Below are positions 28,230 to 36,023 of a DNA stretch of 64,000 nucleotides, piece by piece. Both the position numbers and the translations under genes were made by a program. The stretch covers positions 186,001 through 250,000 of the forward strand of contig NZ_QFZK01000002.1 in the NCBI RefSeq assembly GCF_003415675.1, given 5' to 3'. The first letter of the stretch is position 1, and the number at the start of each line of letters is the position of its first letter. This DNA comes from Rhodoferax lacus (GTDB lineage Bacteria; Pseudomonadota; Gammaproteobacteria; Burkholderiales; Burkholderiaceae_C). Below the pieces are notes generated by a model. It did no database searches and was not told where the DNA came from. It saw nothing but the letters and a program-made list of their open reading frames with translations.

Positions 28230-28261
28230 TCCCTCCGATAAGGGGCGGATTCAGGCGGTCA
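28226..28261 (+). repeat. Left inverted repeat of the IS30-like element
   Basis: GTAATCCCTCC at 28226-28236, a short unmatched spacer, then GGGCGGATTCAGGCGGTCA at 28243-28261. The latter 19 bases are exactly repeated in inverted form at 29438-29456, and the outer GTAATCCCyCC is matched at 29478-29468. This two-block pairing supports the element boundaries. Confidence 0.7.
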
Positions 28262-28300
28262 ACGCAACACCCAAGCAAGCAGGGATTATGGAGGTGTGCG

Positions 28301-29440
28301 ATGGTTAGTGTTTTTTGGCGCTATGACTCCGGATGGAATGGTTCGCATCTGACAGTTGTGGCGAAGGGGAACCCTATGAGTGTGATTGCCCGCGACATTG
28401 CAAAGCCTGCGGCTACGGATTATTCATACCTGCTGTACCACGGCGGGATCATGCCCCGACTCAGAAGTCGGCGTTCCGGATGTCTTTCAATGGAAGAGAG
28501 AGTCAATATCTCGTGGAGTGGCTAGCGGATTAGGTTACTGTGCAATTGCTCGGTAACAAGAGCGTTCGGCCTCAACTATTTCTAGAGAGGTGAACCGCAA
28601 CGGTGGCGCTGAAAAATACCGTGCTTTAGAGGCAGAGAATTGCTTTCTTAAACGTTACCGTCGCCCTAAGCATTTCCTTCTGGACATGCAACCACAGTTG
28701 AAATCTGTAGTGACCAGGCTACTGGAGGAGAAATTGTCGCCAGAGCACTTGTCAGGCTGGCTCAAACGGCATTCGCCACACGGGAAAACCATGTGCATTT
28801 CGCACGAGAAAATTTACCGTTCGTTGTTTACTCGGGCTCGTGGCATGTTACGGGAGGAATTGAAGAAGAACCTCCGACTAAGCGAATGTTTCGTCATGCC
28901 CGAACCCACCACGCAGCTGTTGGCCAAAGAATTCCCGGTGCGATTTGAATTTGGGAATGCCCTGCGGATGTCGAAAGCCGAGCGCTTCCAGGCCATTGGG
29001 AAGGGGATCTGATCGTTGGCAAAAAAAATAGCGCCATAGCTACCGTTGTCGATCGCATCTCGGGTTTTGCGATTCTTTGTAAATTGGTGGATCGAAAGTC
29101 GGACAGCGTCATTGAGTCGTTGACAAAACAGATGCGCCAAATGCCATCAGACTTGTATAAAAGTTTAACTTGGGATCGTGGCATGGAGCTGGCAAGTCAC
29201 GAGCAGTTCAGTGCAAACACCAACAAGGCGGTGTGTTTTTGCGATCCGGGATGCCCTTGGCAACGCGGCACAAACGAAAATACAAATGGGCTGCTAAGGC
29301 AGTACTTCCCAAAGCGAACTAGTTTGGATGGATATACGCAAATACAATTAAACCAACTTGCTGAAATAATAAATTCCCGACCCCGGAAGATATTAGGATA
29401 CCGAACACCGGTAGAAGTGTTGGCCCCACTGTTGCGATGA
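28301..29440 (+). pseudogene. IS30-family transposase, disrupted by frameshifts and a stop
   Basis: Similarity moves through phases: LSMEERVNIS near 28484 in one frame, then SISRGVASGLGYCAIAR, a TAA at 28554, and SASTISREVNRNGGAEKYRA in a second frame. SPEHLSGWLKR and ISHEKIYRSLF follow to about 28880, then a return to the first frame by 28991 for GHWEGDLIVGKKNSAIATVV. The catalytic triad is still readable: D in GDLIVG, D in TWDRG, E in RGTNENTNG, and the end is RPRKILGYRTP. At least two frameshifts and one nonsense codon mean no functional protein. Confidence 0.8.
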
Positions 29441-29478
29441 CCGCCTGAATCCGCCCTAGTGGAAAATGGGGGGATTAC
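29438..29478 (-). repeat. Right inverted repeat of the IS30-like element
   Basis: Its reverse complement begins GTAATCCCCCC and ends GGGCGGATTCAGGCGGTCA, pairing with the left end at 28226-28261. The spacer between blocks is longer by a few bases than on the left, so the two ends are not perfectly symmetric. The transposase stop TGA is inside the inner block. Confidence 0.7.
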
Positions 29479-29526
29479 CCATGTGAATGTGCAATTCGCT
29501 GCCCATTCAAGACGCTGCCTGTGCTT

Positions 29527-31539
29527 CTAGTCGCTAGTTAGACCATGAACAGGTAATCGATCCGCAATATATTGCGATCCATAGTATCCAAGGTGAATCT
29601 TGTCGCGGTACAAGGACAAGTCATTCTTCACGCCATTGCACATCTTGTCATCGCACACCATGGTGTAGGGGTCCCACACCTTCACCTGGGGGTAGTCCTT
29701 CAAGACGCGGAACACCATGCTTCTGTAGCCCAGGTTGATCTTGTCAACGGTTGCGCGGTCCACGTCGCACGAGCTGCGCTTGGTGCCCTTGATGCTGACG
29801 GGGCGGATGTTGACGCAGTCTTCCGGTATGAAGTCCAGGGCCGGAATGCTGAGCAGGTAGACCACCTTCTTTTGTGATGCCAGCAGCCGGTCCAGAGTTT
29901 TGCGGATGGCGTTGGCAAAGATCAGATCGGGGTCATCCAATTGCGGGCTGGACAGGGAACGCACCCGATAATATTCGGCCTTGTTGGCAACGGCGTCCAG
30001 GGTTTCGTTCATGTAGGTGGCGCCTGTCATGGACAAGATCACCGTATGGATGCTGGGTGCGCCCTCCACATACTTCAGCATGTCGGCCATGGTTTGGTCG
30101 CAGCGTGACATGCCGGTGTCTCTGGAGGCATCAATATCCAGCAGCGGTGGGCAGCCGCCCTTGCCGATTTCCACCAGATTTTCTGTTTTGGAATGTTCGG
30201 TGATTTTGTCCGCCAGACCCAGGAAGAAGTGGTTGGCGGTGCTGTCACCCAGCAGTGCGATGGTGGCTGGGCGTTTCAGGTCCATCATGTTGCAGTAGTC
30301 TGGAAACTTGTTATCCAACTGCTGGATGCAGGCTGCGTCGTTGTCGTAGCCATTTTCATACCAGTCAAAAGAGCCAACGTTTTTGGCTACCTTTTCCAGG
30401 GCCGGGAATCTGTCTGGAAGACCCTTGGCCTTGTTGACCAACCCACCCACAAGGCCAATGCCCAGCAGCGCCAGCAGCAGTACGATGGGCACGACTTTGG
30501 AGGGTGACTTGCGCACCCGGTTTTCTACCAAATGGTAGGTGGCGGCAGCCGCCAACACCGAAAACAGTATGGCGCTGCCAATGACCCAAACGTCCAGCTG
30601 GTTGTTGCTGAGTATTCGCCCAAAATACAGTGCAGGCCAGTGCCATAGGTACAGGGGGTAACTGATAAGGCCAATATACACAACCGGGCGTGCGCCCAGC
30701 AGCAGGCGGTTGGCTATGGCGTCTTTGCCGGCCAGGATGATCAGGCTGGCACCTGCGCAGGGCAGCAGCGCACGCCAGTAGGGAAAGAGGTCGGTAGATT
30801 TGAATGCAATGGCAGAGCATGCAATCAGCAGCAAGCCCAGCACCGACATGGTGTTTTGCCGGGTGGCTGCACTTGTGCCCGCCAGGGGCGCAGGCAGGCG
30901 GGGCACAAAGGCAATGAAGGCGCCCACAAACAGTTCCCACGAGCGGGTGATGGGGTTGAAGAATACGGCTTCCGGATGGCTTTTGGAGTAATACAGGCAA
31001 AGGCCAAAAGATACCAAAGCCACTATGCCGATGACCCTGTGCAGGTTTCTTCGGGCTTTTACCGCAATGGCCAGCACAATGGGCCAAACCAGATAAAACT
31101 GCTCTTCGATGGAAAGTGACCAGAGGTGCAGCAGGGCCTTGAGCTCGGAGCTGGTGTCAAAATAACCAGCTTCTTTCATCAAAACAAAGTTGGAAATATA
31201 GACAGCACCGCCAAAGACGTGTTTGCCAAGCGGCTGGTACTCACGCGCCAGCAGGAAAAAGTAACCCAAGACCAGGCAGGCCAGCAGCACCATGATAAGT
31301 GCCGGGAATATCCGCAAAATGCGCTTTTCGTAAAACCTGCGGAAGGAAAAAGTGCCGCGCTGCAGGTCGTTGGCAATGATGCGGGTGATTAAATAGCCCG
31401 AAATAACAAAGAAGACGTCAACGCCTATGAAGCCGCCAGTCAATAGCGTGGGGTAGGCGTGATACGCCACCACCAACGATACGGCGATGGCACGAAGCCC
31501 GTCAATGTCTGGTCTGTAATCTTGATTGTTTATATTCAT
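29527..31539 (-). CDS. OafA-type acyltransferase with C-terminal SGNH domain
   Basis: 670 residues. The N-terminal half is acyltransferase_3: YRPDIDGLRAIAVSLVVAYH with catalytic-type His, GGFIGVDVFFVISGYLIT, RRFYEKRILRIFPAL and LWSLSIEEQFYLVWP, over about ten helices to residue ~370. The second half is a periplasmic SGNH fold with block I ALLGDSTANHFF (residue ~440) and a late D-x-x-H in DKIHLGYYGSQY. OafA-type enzymes O-acetylate surface polysaccharides, with the SGNH domain completing acyl transfer in the periplasm. A hairpin is directly ahead of its start codon. High GC contrasts with the decayed DNA beside it. Confidence 0.92.
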   Translation of the reverse strand: MNINNQDYRPDIDGLRAIAVSLVVAYHAYPTLLTGGFIGVDVFFVISGYLITRIIANDLQRGTFSFRRFYEKRILRIFPALIMVLLACLVLGYFFLLAREYQPLGKHVFGGAVYISNFVLMKEAGYFDTSSELKALLHLWSLSIEEQFYLVWPIVLAIAVKARRNLHRVIGIVALVSFGLCLYYSKSHPEAVFFNPITRSWELFVGAFIAFVPRLPAPLAGTSAATRQNTMSVLGLLLIACSAIAFKSTDLFPYWRALLPCAGASLIILAGKDAIANRLLLGARPVVYIGLISYPLYLWHWPALYFGRILSNNQLDVWVIGSAILFSVLAAAATYHLVENRVRKSPSKVVPIVLLLALLGIGLVGGLVNKAKGLPDRFPALEKVAKNVGSFDWYENGYDNDAACIQQLDNKFPDYCNMMDLKRPATIALLGDSTANHFFLGLADKITEHSKTENLVEIGKGGCPPLLDIDASRDTGMSRCDQTMADMLKYVEGAPSIHTVILSMTGATYMNETLDAVANKAEYYRVRSLSSPQLDDPDLIFANAIRKTLDRLLASQKKVVYLLSIPALDFIPEDCVNIRPVSIKGTKRSSCDVDRATVDKINLGYRSMVFRVLKDYPQVKVWDPYTMVCDDKMCNGVKNDLSLYRDKIHLGYYGSQYIADRLPVHGLTSD

Positions 31540-31574
31540 AACGTCCTGAAGGCACGATGTGCCTGTGGGACGTT
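31540..31574 (-). promoter_or_regulatory. Hairpin abutting the acyltransferase start codon, covering its ribosome site
   Basis: AACGTCC (31540-31546) pairs with GGACGTT (31568-31574), and AGGCAC (31550-31555) pairs with GTGCCT (31559-31564), with a three-base loop: 13 base pairs with one small internal loop. On the minus strand the next base is the ATG at 31539. The likely Shine-Dalgarno AGGA is partly in the outer stem, so translation could be controlled by melting. The plus strand reads TTTTT after the stem, so a plus-strand terminator is the other reading. Confidence 0.5.
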
Positions 31575-31722
31575 TTTGAACGCGTCACTTCCTGGCAGCC
31601 TTTTTTCCCGATTTTTTACAGTGTAAACAGTATTTATTGCTGTCCAAGGTATTGTTGGCCCAAGCCCGCAAATGGTCTGGGGCATTTTGCGACCAAAGTC
31701 TGATGGAGGGCGAAGCGTGCCA

Positions 31723-33393
31723 TCAGAGCAGGTTCCAATATCCAAAATACGCCGCCATCCCAAACAAAATGGCATTAGTTCCTGCGTGGGCCAGGATGGC
31801 GTCTCCAATGTGGTTTGACCGCAGTCGTACCCACGCAAAAACCAGGCCAGCAAAGGTGCCGGCCAGCCAGGCGTTGTGCAAGGCGCCAAAAGCCACGGAA
31901 GAGGCCACAACGCCTGCAAGCCGCACCGGCAAGGCGCCGCTGGTTTGTACCGCTGTGCCGGACAGCTTGCAGAGCAGGTAGCAGCGGAATGCAAGCTCTT
32001 CTGCAATGGGGACCGTAGCCACGGCGCCCACAAAGCGCAGGGCCAGCCAGAGCAGGGCCCAGTGGGTTGGCATGGCGTCCAGGTGGGCCTGAAAGAGCGC
32101 GTTGTGGGGGCTGTCCGTGCCCAGCAGCCAGGCCCACACCACCGCCACCAGCACGGCGGCAATGGCGGCGTCCCAACGCGGGCGGTAGGCGGGCAGTTTG
32201 AGCTGTGGCCACACCTTATAGAGTGCCAGTGCAACCAGAGCCACCCGCAGCGGGTAGAAATAGTCCACCACCGAGGTGAGTGCAGAGGTAAGCAGCGTGG
32301 CAGCCAGCAAGACCACCAGGGGCACCAGGGTGGATAGGGCCAGGCCATCGGAGGCGGCCTGGGCCCCGGGGCGGGCGGGCAGTGCGAGGGACTTTTTGCG
32401 CAGCATCTGGCTGTTGTCAACAATCCAGAGCAAGGCCACCGAGGTCAGGATGAAGGTGATCCACCCCGCCTGCGAATGAAAGCCGCCCACTGCGACTTCG
32501 GGGGACCAAAAATAGCCCATGCTGATGAGCACCGCAATGCGTACGCAGTTCAAAAACCAGATGCAGGCGGCCCCCAGCGGGAAAAGTACCAGGGTGTGCG
32601 GAAACTTCAGCTCTTTGCGGTGCATGACCAGATAGAGGGCCGTGAACGCGACGATCAGGCCAATGCCTTCGTAGCCTGAGCATTGCGGGGCGATGGAGAC
32701 GGCGAAGTCACCCAGGCCCAATACTTTGGTGTCGGCGTTTACATAGATGAGCTGGTCGCTGAACAGGCTGAGCAGCCAGGCCGAGACGGCAAAGGTCCAG
32801 TCGGCCAGGATGCCCCAGCCGCCCTGGCTGCCAAGGGAAATAAACCATGTGATCAGGGTAACGGGCAGTATCAACAGGACATAGCCCCGCTCGCGCAGCA
32901 AATAGGCCTTGAACCGCTCCGCCGGTGCCAAGCACAGCAGCCAGAGTGTGACCACGGCGCAACCGCAAACCAGCCAGGCCAGGGCAACCCAGGCGTGCAT
33001 GGTGCGGGTGGCCAAGGTTGCCTCAAACACCCGTTGGCTGAGGTAGACAAAGACGGCATACACCAGCAATTGCACGGGGAGTATGCGGGCCAGGCGCTGG
33101 TAGGAAAGCCCTGCAGCCATGCGGCGCAGTGCGGCGAAGAAGGCGCCTTTGCGCATGAAGACGTACAGCAGGACAGCCAGCACAGCGGCTTTGGCCACCT
33201 CGCCTATGTGGCCCAGACTTCTTTGCCAGGCGGCGATGTCCTGCACGTCCAGCAAGGCTTTGGATTGGAAGCGCAGGGTGATGAACAAAAACTCGGCGCA
33301 GAACAGCAAGACGACCAGCAACACCACCGCTGAACGGCTATGGGGTGCAGTGGGCAAGTGCGCGGATGTCTTGGTTTTCACAGTGGGTGCCAA
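31723..33393 (-). CDS. Exosortase E fused to a CPBP-family intramembrane protease
   Basis: About 556 residues and over a dozen helices. The exosortase half has the catalytic Cys in APQCSGYEGIGLI (residue ~255), the Arg in NCVRIAVL (~300) and the His in FHSQAGW (~325). The C-terminal half is a CAAX/CPBP protease: EELAFRCYLL (EExxxR, ~470), FGALHNAW and HAGTNAILFG. This fusion is the hallmark of the exosortase E/VPEID-CTERM system, which recognises and cuts a C-terminal sorting signal at the membrane. The frame begins with TTG at 33393, and a GTG at 33381 is also possible; neither has a clear ribosome site. Its probable substrate is the next gene upstream. Confidence 0.92.
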   Translation of the reverse strand: MAPTVKTKTSAHLPTAPHSRSAVVLLVVLLFCAEFLFITLRFQSKALLDVQDIAAWQRSLGHIGEVAKAAVLAVLLYVFMRKGAFFAALRRMAAGLSYQRLARILPVQLLVYAVFVYLSQRVFEATLATRTMHAWVALAWLVCGCAVVTLWLLCLAPAERFKAYLLRERGYVLLILPVTLITWFISLGSQGGWGILADWTFAVSAWLLSLFSDQLIYVNADTKVLGLGDFAVSIAPQCSGYEGIGLIVAFTALYLVMHRKELKFPHTLVLFPLGAACIWFLNCVRIAVLISMGYFWSPEVAVGGFHSQAGWITFILTSVALLWIVDNSQMLRKKSLALPARPGAQAASDGLALSTLVPLVVLLAATLLTSALTSVVDYFYPLRVALVALALYKVWPQLKLPAYRPRWDAAIAAVLVAVVWAWLLGTDSPHNALFQAHLDAMPTHWALLWLALRFVGAVATVPIAEELAFRCYLLCKLSGTAVQTSGALPVRLAGVVASSVAFGALHNAWLAGTFAGLVFAWVRLRSNHIGDAILAHAGTNAILFGMAAYFGYWNLL

Positions 33394-33410
33394 TGTGAGC
33401 GAGGGCCAGC

Positions 33411-33440
33411 AAAAAGGCCCTTGGTATTACCCAAGGGCCT
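33411..33440 (-). terminator. Rho-independent terminator between the VPEIN-CTERM gene and the exosortase
   Basis: On the minus strand AGGCCCTTGG and CCAAGGGCCT form a perfect 10-bp stem with a GTAATA loop, followed by TTTTT. It lies 33 bases after the substrate-protein stop and ahead of the exosortase start. It would end the abundant substrate transcript, leaving the enzyme to readthrough or to its own promoter. Confidence 0.85.
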
Positions 33441-33472
33441 CTTGGCCTGTTTGGCCGGTGTCGAAGCAGCAG

Positions 33473-33724
33473 TTAAGACTTGCGGCGCTCGCGCATGATC
33501 AGAACCACACCACCGAGCAAGGCCAGGGCCAGCGAGGCGCCAGCACCATTGATCTCGGGAACGCTGTGGGCGCTGCCTGGACGGTCAAAGTCGCCCTTTT
33601 TGATCTGAGGAACTTGCACGTGCTTCTTGTTGTCATCATCGTTCTTGCGCCCGTCAGCAAAGGACGGTGCTGCAAAGGCCGCGAGCACGAGTGCTGCACA
33701 TACTGTCTTGAATATTGGTTTCAT
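33473..33724 (-). CDS. Small VPEID-CTERM-type exosortase substrate (VPEIN variant)
   Basis: 83 residues from the second of two adjacent ATGs (33724), because AGGA lies seven bases ahead of it; the first at 33727 has only four. Layout: signal peptide MKPIFKTVCAALVLAAFA with cleavage near SFA, a short charged region rich in Asp, Asn and Lys (DGRKNDDDNKKHVQ), then the sorting tail VPEIN, a hydrophobic helix GAGASLALALLGGVVLIM, and RERRKS. The motif, helix and basic end are exactly the exosortase tripartite signal, with Asn in place of the family's usual Asp. Adjacency to the exosortase E fusion makes it the likely client. The mature protein is under 45 residues. Confidence 0.88.
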   Translation of the reverse strand: MKPIFKTVCAALVLAAFAAPSFADGRKNDDDNKKHVQVPQIKKGDFDRPGSAHSVPEINGAGASLALALLGGVVLIMRERRKS

Positions 33725-33828
33725 CATTGCTTCCTGAGTGTTGTGAGCCAATGGTAGCGGCAGGCCCAGCTGCCACCAATAGCCCGTTCGGACTAACAGG
33801 GTGTGCAAATTACCCAAAAAGAGGGGGT

Positions 33829-33905
33829 TGGTCGGGGTGAGAGGATTCGAACCTCCGATCTCTTCGTCCCGAACGAAGCGCCTTACCGGACTAGGCCACA
33901 CCCCG
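33829..33905 (-). tRNA. tRNA-Pro (anticodon CGG)
   Basis: 77 bases on the minus strand. The 5' end CGGGGTG pairs with CACCCCG, followed by ACCA with an encoded CCA. D arm GGCCTAGTCCGGTAAGGC; anticodon arm CTTCG-TTCGGGA-CGAAG, with CGG in the loop; T arm GGAGG-TTCGAAT-CCTCT. CGG reads the proline codon CCG. It lies between the exosortase block and ispB, marking the boundary between EPS and housekeeping DNA. Confidence 0.93.
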
Positions 33906-33931
33906 CGGTGCTTGACATGCAGGCAGCGTAA

Positions 33932-34915
33932 TCAGTGATTGCGCTCCAGCAATTGGGTCGCCAATTGTATCAAACAGTCGGTGTGTTCTCCGGCCGGCAG
34001 GCGCTTGGCGGCGGCGATGGCGCGCAGTGCTTCCTGGCGGGCGGCGTTGCGGGCTACGTCGAGGGCGCCGGTGCTTTTGACGATGCTGACGATTTGCTCG
34101 AGCATGCTCAGGTCGCCGGTTTCGATGGCTTTTTTGATGGTGTCTGCCTGCTCTGCGCTGCCGCGCTGCATGGCGGCAATCAGGGGCAGGGTGGCTTTGC
34201 CTTCGCGCAAGTCGTCGCCCAGGCTTTTGCCCATGACGGCGGCGTCACCGGCGTAGTCAAGCACGTCGTCTATGACCTGGAAGGCGGTGCCCAGGGCTTG
34301 GCCGTATTCGGCGCAGGCTTCTTCCAGTTCGGAGCTGGCCCGTGCCACGATGGCGCCTACGCGGGCGCTGGCTTCAAAGAGTTTGGCGGTCTTGGAACGG
34401 ATGACGTGCAGGTAGCCAACTTCGTCCAAAGCGGCGTTGTGCATGTTCATGAGCTGCATGACTTCGCCTTCGGCAATGACGTTGGTGGCGTCGGACAGTA
34501 CTTGCATGATGCGCATGCTGTCGGCGTCCACCATCATCTGGAAGGCGCGCGAGTACAAGAAGTCGCCGACCAGCACGCTGGCCGGGTTGCCAAAGGTGGC
34601 GTTGGCGGTGGGGCGGCCGCGGCGCAGGGCCGAGTCGTCCACCACGTCGTCATGGAGCAGGGTGGCGGTGTGGATGAATTCCACCACGGCGGCCATGTTG
34701 AAGCGCTGGGCGCTGTCGCAGCCCAGGGCACCGCAGCACAGCAGCAAGAGGGCAGGGCGCAGGCGTTTGCCGCCGGCGGTGATGATGTACTGAGAGACGC
34801 TGCCTACCAGGGGCACGCCGGAGTTGAGCCGTTGTGCAATGACCTGGTCGACCTGGTGCATGTCTGCATCAATAAGGGTGAGCCCTGTAGAAGAGCTGCT
34901 GGAGTTGACTTGCAA
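33932..34915 (-). CDS. ispB: Octaprenyl diphosphate synthase
   Basis: 327 residues of the polyprenyl synthetase family. GGKRLRPALLLL, the first Asp-rich motif LLHDDVVDD (~residue 90), GDFLYSRAF, KTAKLFEAS and the second Asp-rich motif QVIDDVLDYAGD (~residue 215) are all present. It condenses IPP onto a short allylic primer to make the C40 tail of ubiquinone, matching the ubiE gene at 62.4 kb. The frame opens with TTG at 34915 and no upstream ATG exists; the ATG at 34861 would drop only 18 poorly conserved residues. In related genomes ispB is usually divergent from rplU; here a toxin-antitoxin pair lies in between. Confidence 0.93.
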   Translation of the reverse strand: MQVNSSSSSTGLTLIDADMHQVDQVIAQRLNSGVPLVGSVSQYIITAGGKRLRPALLLLCCGALGCDSAQRFNMAAVVEFIHTATLLHDDVVDDSALRRGRPTANATFGNPASVLVGDFLYSRAFQMMVDADSMRIMQVLSDATNVIAEGEVMQLMNMHNAALDEVGYLHVIRSKTAKLFEASARVGAIVARASSELEEACAEYGQALGTAFQVIDDVLDYAGDAAVMGKSLGDDLREGKATLPLIAAMQRGSAEQADTIKKAIETGDLSMLEQIVSIVKSTGALDVARNAARQEALRAIAAAKRLPAGEHTDCLIQLATQLLERNH

Positions 34916-34997
34916 GGCTTGTGACCGGTTGGTTGTTGCGGCGATTATAGAAAGCTGATTGGCAGGGTTTGCTGACTGTGGCCTGTGCAGGTTTACG

Positions 34998-36023
34998 TTA
35001 TTGGCACATGGCTCTGTTCACCTGGCCTTCGATTTCGTTGCAGGCCTGCATCAATTGATTGAAAGGCAAGGCGTTGCCAACCATCACCGCGTCAGCAAGC
35101 ATGTTTGCGTAGTCTCGCGCGAGTGCCTCAAGCGCCTGTCCTTCGGGCACGATCTTCAAATGACCTGTTGCCGCCGACAGGTAGTCGATGGCTCTGCCGC
35201 TTGCGTCCTTTTCGACAAAGAAAAAGGACTTGTGCTCTGCGACGGCCTTGGACACGACGCGATCCGAGGCGGCGTCACCCATAAAGGCGCTGCGCCCTAT
35301 TGCAGCCAAGTCGTGCCAATGCCGGGCGTATCGCTCGCTGCGTATTCGGCCTTGCGCACAGTAGACATGTGCTGCTGTAGCTTTCTCCCAGAATGTGCGG
35401 GTGACGCTCATAACCACGGGTAAAGCGGTTGGAAAAGATACGCCTTCCACATGCCCTTCCATATCGCAAGCCACGGGTAGTTGCTGATGGGGTTCGCCGG
35501 TTGCGCGGGCACCAAATTCCAGCGTAACCACCGGGGAAACATAGCCAGTACCTTGTTTGATGGCCGGGTAGTACAGCTGCAGTTTGTCATTTTCAGGGCC
35601 GTCAATCTGCAGTTTGGCGTCCATGCCTTCACGCGCCAGCGCGGCTTCAAGAACAGGACGGACACCCGTGGTGATCCATTCCGGCAGGCGATCACGTACC
35701 GCCTTGGTCCATTTGTTGGCCTGGCTGCGATTGGCGGGCAGTGACTCATCACCGGTAACAAGGTCACTGAGCAGTTTGCGAATATCCAAGGTGAGGTCAA
35801 TGTCCTCGGAGAAGCGATCAATGATTTTGTAGGCCTTGGACAAAGAGGTTCCGCCCTTGAACGTCAGGTCGGCAGTCAATGGCGAATCGAAGAGTGCGCC
35901 AAGCGCCCACACCACCCAAGCGTCCTTTTCAAGCAGGTGTGTTGGACGCCCGGTTTTTGCCCGGACCTGTTCCAGGACTTCGCGCTGATCCAGTCGGCTG
36001 AGGGCGAAGTAGGCCTCAGTCAC
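34998..36023 (-). CDS. AbiEii-type nucleotidyltransferase toxin
   Basis: 341 residues. The core LTADLTFKGGTSLSKAYKII (residue ~50-70) followed by RFSEDIDLTLDI is the GG-T/S-LSK plus D-x-D motif of the AbiEii/MNT-like nucleotidyltransferases, the toxin half of type IV abortive-infection systems. The GTG at 36023 is preferred: it overlaps the antitoxin stop by eight bases and has AAGAGG six bases ahead. An ATG at 36074 would overlap by 59 bases. It presumably modifies RNA or a GTP-binding target when uncontrolled. Start codon choice is the main uncertainty. Confidence 0.85.
   Translation of the reverse strand: MTEAYFALSRLDQREVLEQVRAKTGRPTHLLEKDAWVVWALGALFDSPLTADLTFKGGTSLSKAYKIIDRFSEDIDLTLDIRKLLSDLVTGDESLPANRSQANKWTKAVRDRLPEWITTGVRPVLEAALAREGMDAKLQIDGPENDKLQLYYPAIKQGTGYVSPVVTLEFGARATGEPHQQLPVACDMEGHVEGVSFPTALPVVMSVTRTFWEKATAAHVYCAQGRIRSERYARHWHDLAAIGRSAFMGDAASDRVVSKAVAEHKSFFFVEKDASGRAIDYLSAATGHLKIVPEGQALEALARDYANMLADAVMVGNALPFNQLMQACNEIEGQVNRAMCQ

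Larger units (their letters stand above)
28226..29478 (+). mobile_element. Decayed IS30-family insertion sequence
   Basis: About 1.25 kb, bounded by inverted repeats and holding a broken transposase gene. The size and the DDE transposase with ISREVNRNG helix-turn-helix match the IS30 family. It sits directly at the end of an IS3 OrfA remnant, so it inserted into that element. No clear target duplication is seen: flanks are AATAA on the left and CCATG on the right. Family rank is by eye only. Confidence 0.75.

Noticed and set aside
28221..29490. A 12-base similarity of flanks CACGTGAATAAG and CATGTGAATGTG as target duplication
   Set aside because: IS30-family duplications are only 2-4 bases and these differ at several positions.
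31536..32423. 295-codon minus-strand frame overlapping the exosortase end
   Set aside because: Trp/Cys/Pro-rich out-of-phase frame of the protease domain; the in-phase gene carries the EExxxR and His motifs.
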